Made by a program: the position numbers and the translations under genes
Notes under the pieces: generated by a model
Database searches by the model: none
Told to the model about the DNA's origin: nothing
The model's input: only the letters and a program-made list of their open reading frames with translations
Assembly (NCBI GenBank): GCA_945898205.1
Contig: CAMDHO010000001.1
Coordinates: forward strand, 62,001-126,000
DNA length: 64,000 nucleotides
Source: Chlamydia trachomatis
GTDB lineage: Bacteria > Chlamydiota > Chlamydiia > Chlamydiales > Rhabdochlamydiaceae
Direction of reading: 5' to 3'
Shown: positions 25,953 to 34,578 of the stretch, in pieces
Layout of the letters: each line of letters opens with the position of its first letter
How positions within the stretch are numbered: the stretch's first letter is position 1

Positions 25953-26387
25953 ATGCATAATGTAAGACGTAAAAAGAAAAAAGCGATCACGCTTTTAGAG
26001 ATTATGATCGTTATTTTTCTCATAGGGTTAATAGGGAGTGTGATTGGTTATAATGTTAAAGGTAGTTTAGAAGAAGGAAAAGCCTTTAGATCAGAGCAAG
26101 GAATTTCAAAGCTTAGAGATATTCTCCAAATGGAAATTGCAAATGGAGTTTCTTCAGAAGAGATTGTTAGCAATCCACAGTTTTATCTAAAACGGACAGG
26201 TCTTGTAGCAGATGCAGCCAAGCTTTTAAAAGATGGATGGGGACAACCCTATGTTATCACTCAAGATGGCGACTATGATCTTTCTGTTAAATCTGCAGCA
26301 TGGGATCGTCATAAAGAGAAAAGGCAAAAGAAATTAAAATCTTCTAAAGGGACAAATGCTTCTCAAGACACATCTGAAGAGGATTAA
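25953..26387 (+). CDS. gspG: Major pseudopilin GspG
   Basis: 144 residues. ATG 25953 is chosen over 25905 because it gives a short basic leader (MHNVRRKKKKA) and AAAGGA precedes it. The type III signal reads KKKKA|ITLLEIMIVIF: Ala rather than the usual Gly precedes the cleavage point, and Glu5 is present. Helix ~12-32, then the GspG core with DGWGQPYVIT and a Lys/Ser-rich tail (RQKKLKSSKGTNASQDTS) longer than typical. It polymerises into the pseudopilus. No prepilin peptidase gene lies in the window. Confidence 0.88.
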   Translation: MHNVRRKKKKAITLLEIMIVIFLIGLIGSVIGYNVKGSLEEGKAFRSEQGISKLRDILQMEIANGVSSEEIVSNPQFYLKRTGLVADAAKLLKDGWGQPYVITQDGDYDLSVKSAAWDRHKEKRQKKLKSSKGTNASQDTSEED

Positions 26388-26889
26388 ACGAAGAGCTTTT
26401 ACTCTTTTAGAGCTGATGGTCTGCTTAGCTATCATTGGACTATTAGGAGCGGTTGTTGGAATCAAGGGTGTAGAACTACTCGCACACCATCGATTTTATG
26501 GCTCATTGCAGACTTGGCTTTTTGATATTCAACGGCTACAAATACTTGCTATGAATCAAGGTGTTGATGTTATATGTATAATCAAAAAAAATGAGAAGGG
26601 GACTTTCCATGCTTTTTTAGAGTCAGACTCCCCTTCTTTTCCTTTAAGTTCTTACGAGTTAAAAGAAGTAGCAAAACTAGACTTCCAAGGAAAGTCTGTA
26701 ACCCAGTTGCAAGTGACTTTTTTCTCTTCAGGAAGAATCTTTCCTACGGGGATTTTAAAAATAGAGGCCGAAAGAGAAAAAGAGCCGCCTGTTTTCTTGG
26801 ATTTTGCCTACCCTATAATATTTCAAACTAATCTTATAAAAAATTCGCACGCATTTATACCCCCACCTTATCCAGAGAGAAGGAAATAG
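26356..26889 (+). CDS. Minor pseudopilin, GspH-like
   Basis: 177 residues, overlapping the end of gspG by 32 nt. It has a basic leader followed by the pseudopilin signal KRRA|FTLLELMVCLAIIGLL, again with Ala at the -1 position. The globular part (~45-177) is beta-rich with IKKNEKGTFHAFL and FFSSGRIFPTGILKIEAERE, resembling GspH/FimT-type minor pseudopilins. It would cap or prime the pseudopilus. Last gene of the operon; no GspI, J or K follows, so the tip complex is either simplified or encoded elsewhere. Confidence 0.75.
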   Translation: MLLKTHLKRIKRRAFTLLELMVCLAIIGLLGAVVGIKGVELLAHHRFYGSLQTWLFDIQRLQILAMNQGVDVICIIKKNEKGTFHAFLESDSPSFPLSSYELKEVAKLDFQGKSVTQLQVTFFSSGRIFPTGILKIEAEREKEPPVFLDFAYPIIFQTNLIKNSHAFIPPPYPERRK

Positions 26890-27085
26890 TTAGCCTAATT
26901 TATTTTTTGCTTAGAGGGTTCTTTATCAATGACTAATGTTGGTTTATTCCTAACTATTAATCTCTTTTTATGCTCCGAAATTAAACCGATTAACATAAAA
27001 ACATAAAAATATTCACATGTTCTGTTGACAATAAATTAATTTAAAAATTAGTGTGAGGAAAAGCACATCAATAGGAGAGGTTACT

Positions 27086-27463
27086 ATGGATATTCAAATT
27101 GCTCATTATTGGGCTCATGTATTTGGCCCATTTCTTGTTATCTTGGGTCTTTGGATGCTTCTTTATAGCGACAATTTAGCAAAAATTGCCACATCTATTA
27201 AAGGATCGCCAGCTTGTTTTCATATTTTAGGCATACTTCAGCTTTTAATGGGTCTGATTTTAATTACACAATGTAATATTTGGAAAGTGAATGGGATAAT
27301 ATTTGTCACCCTTCTTGGTTGGGTATTTCTACTTAGAGGTATCCTTGCTCTTTTCTTCCCTCAAGTTTTAATAAAACTCATAGCTAGAGGCAAGTGGACT
27401 AAATTTGCCGGTATAGTTCCTCTTGTTTGGGGAATTATCCTTTACTGGGTTGCTGTTGTTTAA
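27086..27463 (+). CDS. Small four-helix membrane protein, unknown function
   Basis: 125 residues. ATG 27086 is preferred over 27053 because AGGAGAGG lies before it. Four hydrophobic segments (~12-30, ~47-65, ~71-93, ~103-123) cover nearly the whole protein. No charged motifs suggest an enzyme; it resembles small uncharacterised integral membrane proteins. Own terminator at 27501-27532. The 196-bp gap before it is AT-rich with nothing recognisable. Confidence 0.7.
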   Translation: MDIQIAHYWAHVFGPFLVILGLWMLLYSDNLAKIATSIKGSPACFHILGILQLLMGLILITQCNIWKVNGIIFVTLLGWVFLLRGILALFFPQVLIKLIARGKWTKFAGIVPLVWGIILYWVAVV

Positions 27464-27500
27464 TGGGCTGCTATTTGATAATTAAGTATTCTTTAAAAAT

Positions 27501-27532
27501 AAATCCCAGAACTCTACATTCTGGGATTTTTT
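27501..27532 (+). terminator. Rho-independent terminator
   Basis: AAATCCCAGAA (27501-27511) pairs with TTCTGGGATTT (27519-27529), 7-nt loop, followed by a T run (27526-27532). Serves the gene ending at 27463. Confidence 0.85.
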
Positions 27533-27555
27533 AATTTATAACTCGGTTGATTCTT

Positions 27556-29273
27556 ATGAGTATAGAAAGTTCTGAAAAAAGGCTTGCTAAGCTTAAAGAA
27601 GAGATTAATTCCATTAATTCTGACCTTAATGCCTATGGCCAAGCCTCCTCTAATGCTCCTCTAATGCTCCGCAGATGATTGCTATTCGAAAAAAAATTAA
27701 ATTTGTTGCATCTAATTGCTTATTAGTTCCTAACTCTAAATCCTTGTTCGATGATTTGAAAGATATGATTGAATTAGCAAATACTAAAAAATCTGCTAGA
27801 TATTCTTCGTATTCGAAAGTCTGGCAATTTTTTATGAGCTTTAATTGTTTCCATAACAGAAGAGAAGCTAGATGGGCGGTCTCGAGTCAGGAAATAAAGG
27901 CAATTAGCTCTCAAATAGAAACGATAGAGAATGCAAGAGAAGTAGCAAAAAAGGGTCATAATATTTCAGGAAAAGGAGATTTCTCGGCAGTTAAAGTCAG
28001 CGAAAAAATTGAAGCTTTGAAAAAAGCAGTTGATCAATTCGAATTATAGTTAAGAGGGAGAATTTTTAAAAATGAAATTAAACAAGTTGATATAGATGAA
28101 GATACAGCCTTTTTAAGTTCATTGATGATAGCTGTCAATATAGGCCGAATTTCAATAGGCAATTTAAGTGAAATAAAAGCAGCAAAAACGGAATTAGAAG
28201 AATTCCACGAGTCCCTACAAACGCACGTGAAGTTAGCGGTTCAGGTGAAAAAGGCTCCTTCCGAATTAGAACAGTTACAGAGTTCTCTAGGAGAGACAGA
28301 GAAATTAGAAGAAGTAAAAGAGTTTAGGGAAGCTTTAGATAAGGAGATAGGAACGTTACTTGAGCTATTCCGTGAGGAGGGAGGGCCAGTTGATCAGGGA
28401 GCTTCAAAGAGCAGCGTACTGATAGAAAGGCTAAAAGCTGCAAAAAATGAATTGGATAAAATAAAGGGATTAATTCGAACGGTCAAGGCGGAGAACCGAA
28501 GGACGGCTTTCTTGCTAAAAGAAGAGGGAGAAATAGCTTTTGCGATAGAAGAATTCAAGTTAGACAAGGCACGGGAAGCAAAACCTCTAGCAGTTTTAAC
28601 GACTCAACTAGATCGTCTTTTGAAAGAGGTGGATGGAATTTGTGTTTTAGAAAACTTGGACTACACAAAATCGAGTATTGTCCTTAGAATTTCATCTATT
28701 AAAAGTTTAAATAAAGCAGCTTCTAAGGATAATGCATCGTTAGAAGCGATTGAGAAGTCTATAAATTTGTAGTTAGAAGCTCGAACGAAGGAAATTCAAG
28801 GAGTTGAAGACAAGTTTGTTTTATTGTTAAGAAATCAGATTAATCAATTGATTATTTTGTTTTTAAAAAATAACTGGGAAGTTATTGAGCTAGGGAAGTT
28901 GAACTATTTCAACTATACAAATAAAGAGGTGGTTGATGGAGTAAAAGAAAGTCTTAATGCGATTTTAGATCTATTGCCTAAAATAGAAGAAGAAGCTGAG
29001 GGGGATTTAGGAGTGAAAAGTGCATGGATACTTGAGAATACAGAGATGTATAGTGGGTATTTAATAGCGCTTAACGACTTAGAATCACGGTTTCAGCAAG
29101 ATCCAATATGGAGTAAACTAGGTGATGTTAAGGTTGCCATTGCCACGCATCAAGGAAATTGTCTTCCGGTAAGGAAGGAGTATGTGCGTGTTTCAAAGGA
29201 TCAGACCTTAATAAAGGAAATTCTTCCTGTTTTTTTCATAGATATCATAAATAAAATTTGTCGAGTTATATAA
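27556..29273 (+). pseudogene. Long coiled-coil gene broken by an 11-bp duplication and two in-frame TAG codons
   Basis: Start ATG 27556 (MSIESSEKRLAKLKEEINS). A perfect tandem duplication of TCTAATGCTCC (27649-27670) shifts the frame and gives a TGA at 27676. Removing one copy restores ...GQASSNAPQMIAIRKKIKF and joins the ORF 27675-28049. That frame then continues past TAG 28047-28049 into 28122-28772 and past TAG 28770-28772 into 28824-29273, without any change of frame. Restored, it is ~570 residues, helical and Glu/Lys/Leu-rich with coiled coils (SEIKAAKTELEEFHESLQTH). Both TAGs are followed by TTA and both could come from CAG. No membrane segment or known domain. A large intracellular effector-like protein is a guess. 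Confidence 0.7.
27649..27670 (+). repeat. Perfect 11-bp tandem duplication that breaks a reading frame
   Basis: TCTAATGCTCC occurs twice in a row (27649-27659 and 27660-27670). Deleting one unit restores the frame of the coiled-coil gene. Typical of replication slippage; a reversible on/off switch is possible but two units give little instability. Confidence 0.9.
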
Positions 29274-29342
29274 AGGAAGCACTTGTCAGAAAGAGGACCT
29301 TGCTTTATTCTGAATCTTCATCATTCTAATGGAGGTTTTCTT

Positions 29343-31958
29343 ATGAAAATGAAAAACACGTTGTTATTAACGTTTATGTGTGTAACGTTATTCTCCCCTT
29401 TTTGTGGTTTTACGGAAGAAGTTCGTCCTGTAGCTGAATTTTTGAAGCAGAGAGAGCCTCATTGGAGGCCTAAAATAGTCTCTTACCACTCTCAAGGCAC
29501 CCCAGAAACTGTTATTTTTTTTGAAGTAGATGCGGAATCAAAGCAAATCCCAGTTAAACAGATTCAATTTTATCCTAAAGGACAGCCTCGTACAGAGATG
29601 GATCTCACGGTTATTACTGAATCAGATCCTGCATTTAAAGATTGGAAAGCTGGAGTAGCTCCTCATGGTGTGAGTGTTTCTTATTATGAAAGTGGGAAAA
29701 CTGAAAAAGTCGCAGGCTATGATAAGGGATTACTTCATGGACCTATGAAGGTGTTCTATCCAAATGAAACCATGAAAGCTGAAGGGTTTTTCAAGCTCGG
29801 GGTTCGAGAAGGTGCTATTGTTTCTTATTTTGAAACAGGCGAAAAGATGGAAGAAGGTCAATTCGTAAATGGAAAGATCGAAGGTGAAATGTGTCGGTAT
29901 TATCAAAATGGGATGAAAGCTTCGATAGTTCCTTACAAAGACGGTGTTCCTAATGGAAACGCATTAGAATGGTTTGATACAGGGACCATGAAGGCATGTC
30001 TCCGTTATACAAATGGAGAACTTCATTCAGACGGAACTAACCCTGCATTAGTTTTATATAATCCAGAACGCGCAATTATAGAAGTTCAAGATTTTAAACA
30101 GGGAGAGCCTGTAGGAACCCATATTAAGTATCATGACAATGGAAAAGAAATCTATAAAGTAGCTTATAAAAGCGGAAAAAAAGATGGAAAAGAACAGTTT
30201 TTTTCAACAGCAGGTAAGCTTCTAGGAGAAGGGAAGTTTCAGGTTGGAATTCCCATTGGAAAGCATTGGAGAAATTATGAAGATAAGACGCCAGCTTTTA
30301 TAGCCATTCACGATCTCAATGGTGTTCTAAAAGAGCCTGTAAAAGAGTTTTATCCAAACGGTAAATTGAAAGCAGAGTATCTTTTAAAAGATGGCAAGCG
30401 AGACGGTGCATTTAAAGAGTGGTATGAAAATGGACGTTTGAAGACAGATTTTCAATATGTAATGGGTGATTTTGAAGGCACTCAAATAGAAAATTATGAT
30501 TCGGGTCAAATTAAAAAAAGAGTTTTTTACAAAGACAAGAAAAAAGACGGACTTTATGAAGAGTGGTATACGAGTGGAAGTCCAGAGCTTCAAATCAATA
30601 CAGAAAATGGTCTTAAAAATGGTCTAGCAAAGGGTTGGTATGAAAATGGCCAACAGAAAACAGAAGAAGTATACCAAGCGGATCTTTTAGATTTAGAGCG
30701 TAAAGAGTGGCATGAGAATGGCACTTTAAAATATTCTGGCTCTTTTGATAGAGGAGTTAAAGAAGGTCAATTTCAGGAGTGGGATCAAGATGGCTCTCAG
30801 TTACTTTCAATTAAGTATGAAAACAATCTTCCCGTTGGAGAAGTAAAAACTTGGTATGGAAAAGATAAGGTAAAAGAAGTTCTTCACTACTCGGCTGGGA
30901 AAAAGAATGGGGCGGTTTTAGAGTATTATGAAAATGGAACTTTCAAAGCACGAGCTGCTTATTTAGAAGACGAATTAGATGGGAAGTTAGAGAGTTGGTA
31001 TGAAGATGGATCGCCTTGGCTGTCTAAAGTTTTTAAGAAAGGAGTTCCGGTAGGTGAGCACAAAGAGTTCTATCCACTAGCAGCTTCTTCAGGAAAAAAT
31101 GGACAACAACTAGCTAAACTATCTTATCACGATGCAGATGGACGTATGGAAGGGGAACAGAAGGCGTATTATCCTAATGGAACCTTGCAAACATCGATTC
31201 ATTATGTAAAAGGAGAGCTCAATGGGAAGAAAAGTCTTTGGGACGAGCAAGGAAGCTTAAAAGAAGAAGCCGAGTATAAAAAAGGCAATCTTTTTGGTAA
31301 GGTATATCAAAAACTTGAAAATGGAAAAGAGATTGTTTTTCATTATGTAGATAATAAAAAACAAGGTCCTCATATTATTTACTTTCCAATGAGCGAAACA
31401 TATGGAAAAGTTAAAGCTTTAGAGGGTAATTATGTTAATGATTTAGTAGAAGGTGAAGTTTTTGAATATAGTGAATCTGGATTGCGTATTGCGATGACTC
31501 CATATGTAGCAGGAAAAAAAGAAGGGGTTGGCAAGATTTTCAGTTTAAAAGGTGACGACGTTCTTGTAGCAGAATTTCATGACGATCAAAAGCACGGCCC
31601 TTATAAAGAGTACTTCTTAAATGGAGCTCTTCATAAAGAAGCTACGTATATCAATGATCAATTAGAAGGCGAAGAAAGAACTTACTATCAAGATGGAAAA
31701 TTAGCTAGTCTAGAGCATTATAAAAACGGAAAAAGAGACGGAGCCTATCAACAATGGAATGAAGACGGCATCGTGGTATTTGAAGCTGAGTACTTAAATG
31801 GAAAGCGTCATGGAAAAATGAATAAGTATTTTGATGATGGCAAACCGTATCTAGTACAAACTTTTGCTGAAGATGAACTTCATGGAAGCAAGCACTCTTA
31901 TGATCAAGAGGGTAATATTGCTGAAAGTTTTTACGAATATGGTAAAAAAGTTCGTTAG
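29343..31958 (+). CDS. Large exported MORN/YwqK-type repeat protein
   Basis: 871 residues. ATG 29343 is preferred over a TTG at 29283 because GGAGG precedes it and a signal peptide follows (MKMKNTLLLTFMCVTLFSPF). From ~85 to the end the protein is built of ~22-24-residue units of the form YYENGTFKARAAYLEDELDG (x-G-x-W/Y-Y-x-x-G-x-L-K), roughly 25-30 copies, matching the MORN_2 / COG2849 family. Such repeats form long beta-sheet ribbons that bind proteins or lipids. Several chlamydia-like genomes carry such proteins (known of the family), and a secreted one could act on the host or the outer membrane (inference). Own terminator downstream. Confidence 0.85.
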   Translation: MKMKNTLLLTFMCVTLFSPFCGFTEEVRPVAEFLKQREPHWRPKIVSYHSQGTPETVIFFEVDAESKQIPVKQIQFYPKGQPRTEMDLTVITESDPAFKDWKAGVAPHGVSVSYYESGKTEKVAGYDKGLLHGPMKVFYPNETMKAEGFFKLGVREGAIVSYFETGEKMEEGQFVNGKIEGEMCRYYQNGMKASIVPYKDGVPNGNALEWFDTGTMKACLRYTNGELHSDGTNPALVLYNPERAIIEVQDFKQGEPVGTHIKYHDNGKEIYKVAYKSGKKDGKEQFFSTAGKLLGEGKFQVGIPIGKHWRNYEDKTPAFIAIHDLNGVLKEPVKEFYPNGKLKAEYLLKDGKRDGAFKEWYENGRLKTDFQYVMGDFEGTQIENYDSGQIKKRVFYKDKKKDGLYEEWYTSGSPELQINTENGLKNGLAKGWYENGQQKTEEVYQADLLDLERKEWHENGTLKYSGSFDRGVKEGQFQEWDQDGSQLLSIKYENNLPVGEVKTWYGKDKVKEVLHYSAGKKNGAVLEYYENGTFKARAAYLEDELDGKLESWYEDGSPWLSKVFKKGVPVGEHKEFYPLAASSGKNGQQLAKLSYHDADGRMEGEQKAYYPNGTLQTSIHYVKGELNGKKSLWDEQGSLKEEAEYKKGNLFGKVYQKLENGKEIVFHYVDNKKQGPHIIYFPMSETYGKVKALEGNYVNDLVEGEVFEYSESGLRIAMTPYVAGKKEGVGKIFSLKGDDVLVAEFHDDQKHGPYKEYFLNGALHKEATYINDQLEGEERTYYQDGKLASLEHYKNGKRDGAYQQWNEDGIVVFEAEYLNGKRHGKMNKYFDDGKPYLVQTFAEDELHGSKHSYDQEGNIAESFYEYGKKVR

Positions 31959-31969
31959 TTTTTTTTTCT

Positions 31970-31994
31970 AGAGCCCGAAGGTCTTTCGGGCTCT
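31970..31994 (+). terminator. Hairpin terminator after the MORN protein
   Basis: AGAGCCCGAA (31970-31979) pairs with TTCGGGCTCT (31985-31994), 5-nt loop, followed by a T-rich stretch. It separates the plus-strand gene from the convergent Fic gene. Confidence 0.75.
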
Positions 31995-32017
31995 TCTATT
32001 ATTCTTGTCATAAAAAA

Positions 32018-33064
32018 TTAATTGACGCGATTTACTTTATAGCGAGCTGCTTTTTTTATGCCATTTTGAGAGATGAGTCCCTTTTCTATTAAGTCAGAAA
32101 GGTCTCTTTGTAAAGACCTTCTATTGATTCCAGGGCAAATCAATTCGTAATCGTGAATAGAGAAGTATTCTTTCCTTTCAAATAAACAGTCAAAAGCTTG
32201 TTTTTGTCTTTCTGAAAGTTTGTATTCTAGAGCTAAAACATCTAATTTCATTGCATGAGATCCTTTAATTTGAATTTCACGCATTTGCGTTTCTAAAGCT
32301 CTAGAGAAATATTCAAGCCAACAGGTCATATCCATGTTGTTGTTTCTGACAGATTGAATAGCGAGGTAGTAGTCTTGTCGGTTTCTATCATAGTACTCGC
32401 TAATAGTGAAAAGTTTTTTAAAGTCGTATCCTGATCGATAGAGGCATAGCGTAGATAATAGCCTTGCTGTTCTGCCATTTCCGTCTAAAAATGGGTGTAT
32501 ATGAACGAGTTGAAACTGTGCAATCCCAGCTAAAAGTACCGGAGGAATGGTTTGTTCATTTTGTAACCAGTCCACTAATTCGGCCATAAAAATGGGGACT
32601 TCATAAGCGGCTGGCGGGGTGTAAATAATCTCTTTTGTTTTAGCGTTGGCTACATAATTTTGAATGACTCTATATTGTCCGGGTTGAGCGCTATTTTCTT
32701 TTACGTCTTCGACAAGATGTCTATGGATCTCTCTAATTAGACCTTCTGTTAAAAATCCTTGTGAAAAAATATAATCTGCTACGAAATCAAAGGCTTTTCT
32801 GTAATTCAGCAGCTCTTTGACGTCATCAGAGTTCACATCAGATATTTTTTCGCCCGCTAGAAGTCTTTCCGACTGGTCAAGGCTTAAATGAGTTCCCTCT
32901 ATATGAGTGGTGTGATGTGCTTCTAAAATTAGCGCACGTGCTTGCATTTTGGCAACCCAATCTTTTGAAAGCTGCGCTGCTTCTAAAAAACCTCTTGTTC
33001 GTTCAATTGCTGTAAGCGCAGACGCAATAGGAATAGAAATGGTGAATTTTGGATGAAATGACAT
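32018..33064 (-). CDS. Class II Fic protein with C-terminal winged-helix region
   Basis: 348 residues. The catalytic motif HPFLDGNGR (190-198) is intact, so AMP- or NMP-transfer to a target hydroxyl is expected. The inhibitory motif TTHIEG (52-57; S/T-x-x-x-E-G/N) lies N-terminal, which defines class II Fic with built-in autoinhibition. The N-terminal Fic_N-type domain covers ~1-85. The last ~70 residues (SERQKQAFDCLFERKEYFSI, INRRSLQRDLSDLIEKGLIS) look like a winged helix that may bind DNA. The ATG at 33064 lies directly against an inverted repeat (33064-33101), and more copies of the same half-site occur upstream, so self-regulation is likely. The target protein is unknown. Confidence 0.93.
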   Translation of the reverse strand: MSFHPKFTISIPIASALTAIERTRGFLEAAQLSKDWVAKMQARALILEAHHTTHIEGTHLSLDQSERLLAGEKISDVNSDDVKELLNYRKAFDFVADYIFSQGFLTEGLIREIHRHLVEDVKENSAQPGQYRVIQNYVANAKTKEIIYTPPAAYEVPIFMAELVDWLQNEQTIPPVLLAGIAQFQLVHIHPFLDGNGRTARLLSTLCLYRSGYDFKKLFTISEYYDRNRQDYYLAIQSVRNNNMDMTCWLEYFSRALETQMREIQIKGSHAMKLDVLALEYKLSERQKQAFDCLFERKEYFSIHDYELICPGINRRSLQRDLSDLIEKGLISQNGIKKAARYKVNRVN

Positions 33065-33101
33065 TTTTTACGACACTTTTCTCTTTATAGTGTCATAAAA
33101 A
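33064..33101 (-). promoter_or_regulatory. Inverted repeat touching the Fic start codon
   Basis: TTTTTACGACAC (33065-33076) and GTGTCATAAAAA (33090-33101) pair with one mismatch around a 13-nt loop. In the mRNA the ATG abuts the stem and the purine-rich ribosome-binding stretch (AAAGAGAAAA) sits in the loop, so the element could act on transcription as an operator or on translation as a hairpin. Confidence 0.6.
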
Positions 33102-33126
33102 GTGAGTTATAGCTAGTGTTATTTTA

Positions 33127-33186
33127 TTTTTACGACATTTTTACGACGTTTTTTACGACACGTTCCCATGGAATGTGTCGTAAAAA
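33127..33186 (-). promoter_or_regulatory. Array of TTTTTACGACA half-sites with a second inverted repeat
   Basis: Half-sites with ACGAC at 33132, 33143 and 33155, spaced 11 and 12 bp, are followed by the inverted copy. The last forms a perfect 12-bp inverted repeat, TTTTTACGACAC (33150-33161) / GTGTCGTAAAAA (33175-33186), with a 13-nt centre, the same spacing as the repeat at 33064-33101. Helical-turn spacing suggests cooperative protein binding upstream of the Fic gene. Confidence 0.6.
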
Positions 33187-33195
33187 TACGGTGCA

Positions 33196-33989
33196 TTAAA
33201 TTTTTTCTATAGGGTCATCCGAATTTAAATAACCCCATTTTTTAAAAATATAGGAATAGTTTACAGATTTTAAGTGCAATTGATCTCTAACTGAATCAGA
33301 AAATTCTTTTGTAAGTTCACCAGTATCAATATGAGCGCCAAGGAAAGAAGAAAACTGATCAAATTCAAGAAAATTATTGAATTTTCTTGTGTTGGCAATC
33401 ACATTTTCTTTGCATAAGGCATTTTTAAGAACCGTGATATCTTGGGGGTCAATGGAAAAATTAAAGGATTTTTGCAACTGATCAAGGAGAGAATCTAAAT
33501 TTTTTGTAAATTCTTCGTAGTTTAAAACAAGAACAGGAGTTCCGCTTTCGATTAATCGATCAAGAAAAAGGAAGCAATCCGATTGCTCTTTTAAAAATGA
33601 GTCTAGCGAATCAAATGGCAACAGTTTTTTTCTATTGAGTAATATACTTTTTAGGTGGATAAGCAAGCTTCGATAGGATTTCTTATGGTAACTACGTAAA
33701 TTCCATCTTTTTTTATTTTGTAATCAGAGTGACTTTTGACGACCAAATTATCATAATTTTGTTCCCAGTCATAGGGGTCTTCATTTTCAAATAAGTAACG
33801 CAAAACATTATAGACCAGAGTGCTCCCTGTTCTAGGAGGCGTAGCCAGATATATTTTTTTATACCCTATAATAGGGTGTTGCTGAGTTCTTTTTTGTAAA
33901 AAGGTTGTTAAATCGATAAATTCTTCAGAAAAACCTAGCGTACTAGAAAAGATCGTCGTTAGAAGAATTGAAAAAATAAAGAGAGTCAT
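33196..33989 (-). pseudogene. Sulfotransferase-like gene with signal peptide, frameshifted
   Basis: Two frames make one protein: 33651-33989 (112 aa) and 33196-33666 (156 aa), overlapping by 16 nt and offset by one base. The first has a signal peptide (TLFIFSILLTTIFSSTLGF) and the PAPS-binding loop ATPPRTGSTLVYNVLRYLF, then VVTIRNPIEACLS, the 3'-phosphate-binding strand. The second continues with LKSILLNRKK and a helical C-terminus with VLVLNYEEF and VIANTRKFNN, as in sulfotransferases. Joined length ~262 residues fits the family. An indel around 33650-33666 is needed. An exported sulfotransferase is unusual; if slippage restores it, it would act outside the cytoplasm. Confidence 0.7.
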
Positions 33990-34002
33990 GGGGAGTGAGT
34001 CC

Positions 34003-34578
34003 TTATTTAAAATTACTTAGTTGATGTAAGAGTGAAGATCCAAATTGCCTTGTATTTTTGTGTTGTAGATTTTGAAATGTTAAGGAGTCTGGTTTGAAAA
34101 AACCGGGGGCTCTTTCTTCTAAGAAAAGAGTAGAGGATTTAGCTAGAATAGGGCTTTGATCTAATAAGTGCAACAAAGCAGCAATGGGCTTACTAGGGCT
34201 CTCTGTTAAAGGATATGGGGGGTCTATGTAGATAATATGATAAGAAGAAGATAGCTTAGGAACCAAAGAAAAAACATCTCCGGAAAGAGCTGTTGTTTTT
34301 TCTTGAAGATCTAAATTTTTAATGTTGTCTATGAGATATTGAAAAGTCTTTTTGTCTTTTTCTATAAAAGTTGAGTGGGCCGCACCTCGGCTTAAGGCTT
34401 CAATCCCCATAGCACCGCTGCAAGAAAAAAGATCGAGGAAATGAGCTTCGTCAATATAAGATTGGCAGATATCAAAAACAGCTTTTCTCATCATAGACAT
34501 AGTAGGGCGAGCTAATGGACCTGATGGAGATTTAAGAATGCGGCCTTTTAAAAAGCCCCCAATGACACGTAAACTCAT
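34003..34578 (-). CDS. rsmD: 16S rRNA (guanine-966 N2)-methyltransferase RsmD
   Basis: 191 residues. SAM-dependent methylation of G966 in 16S rRNA. N-terminal MSLRVIGGFLKGRILKSPSG is followed by the RsmD signature RPTMSMMRKAVFDIC and the SAM motif FLDLFSCSGAMGIEALSRGA (~45-64). The catalytic loop is IIYIDPPYPL (~118-127). Length is typical (~190). It overlaps the VWA-like gene in an ATGA. In C. trachomatis rsmD (CT487, yhhF) also sits beside a hypothetical gene, CT488 (from memory). Confidence 0.93.
   Translation of the reverse strand: MSLRVIGGFLKGRILKSPSGPLARPTMSMMRKAVFDICQSYIDEAHFLDLFSCSGAMGIEALSRGAAHSTFIEKDKKTFQYLIDNIKNLDLQEKTTALSGDVFSLVPKLSSSYHIIYIDPPYPLTESPSKPIAALLHLLDQSPILAKSSTLFLEERAPGFFKPDSLTFQNLQHKNTRQFGSSLLHQLSNFK

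Noticed and set aside
28047-28772. Genome-wide recoding of TAG as an amino acid
   Set aside because: Several intact housekeeping genes in the window end in TAG followed by non-coding DNA, so TAG works as a stop.
33064-33186. The repeated TTTTTACGACA units look like a short CRISPR-type array
   Set aside because: Units are only ~11 bp, spacing is 11-12 bp or inverted, no uniform spacers and no cas genes nearby.
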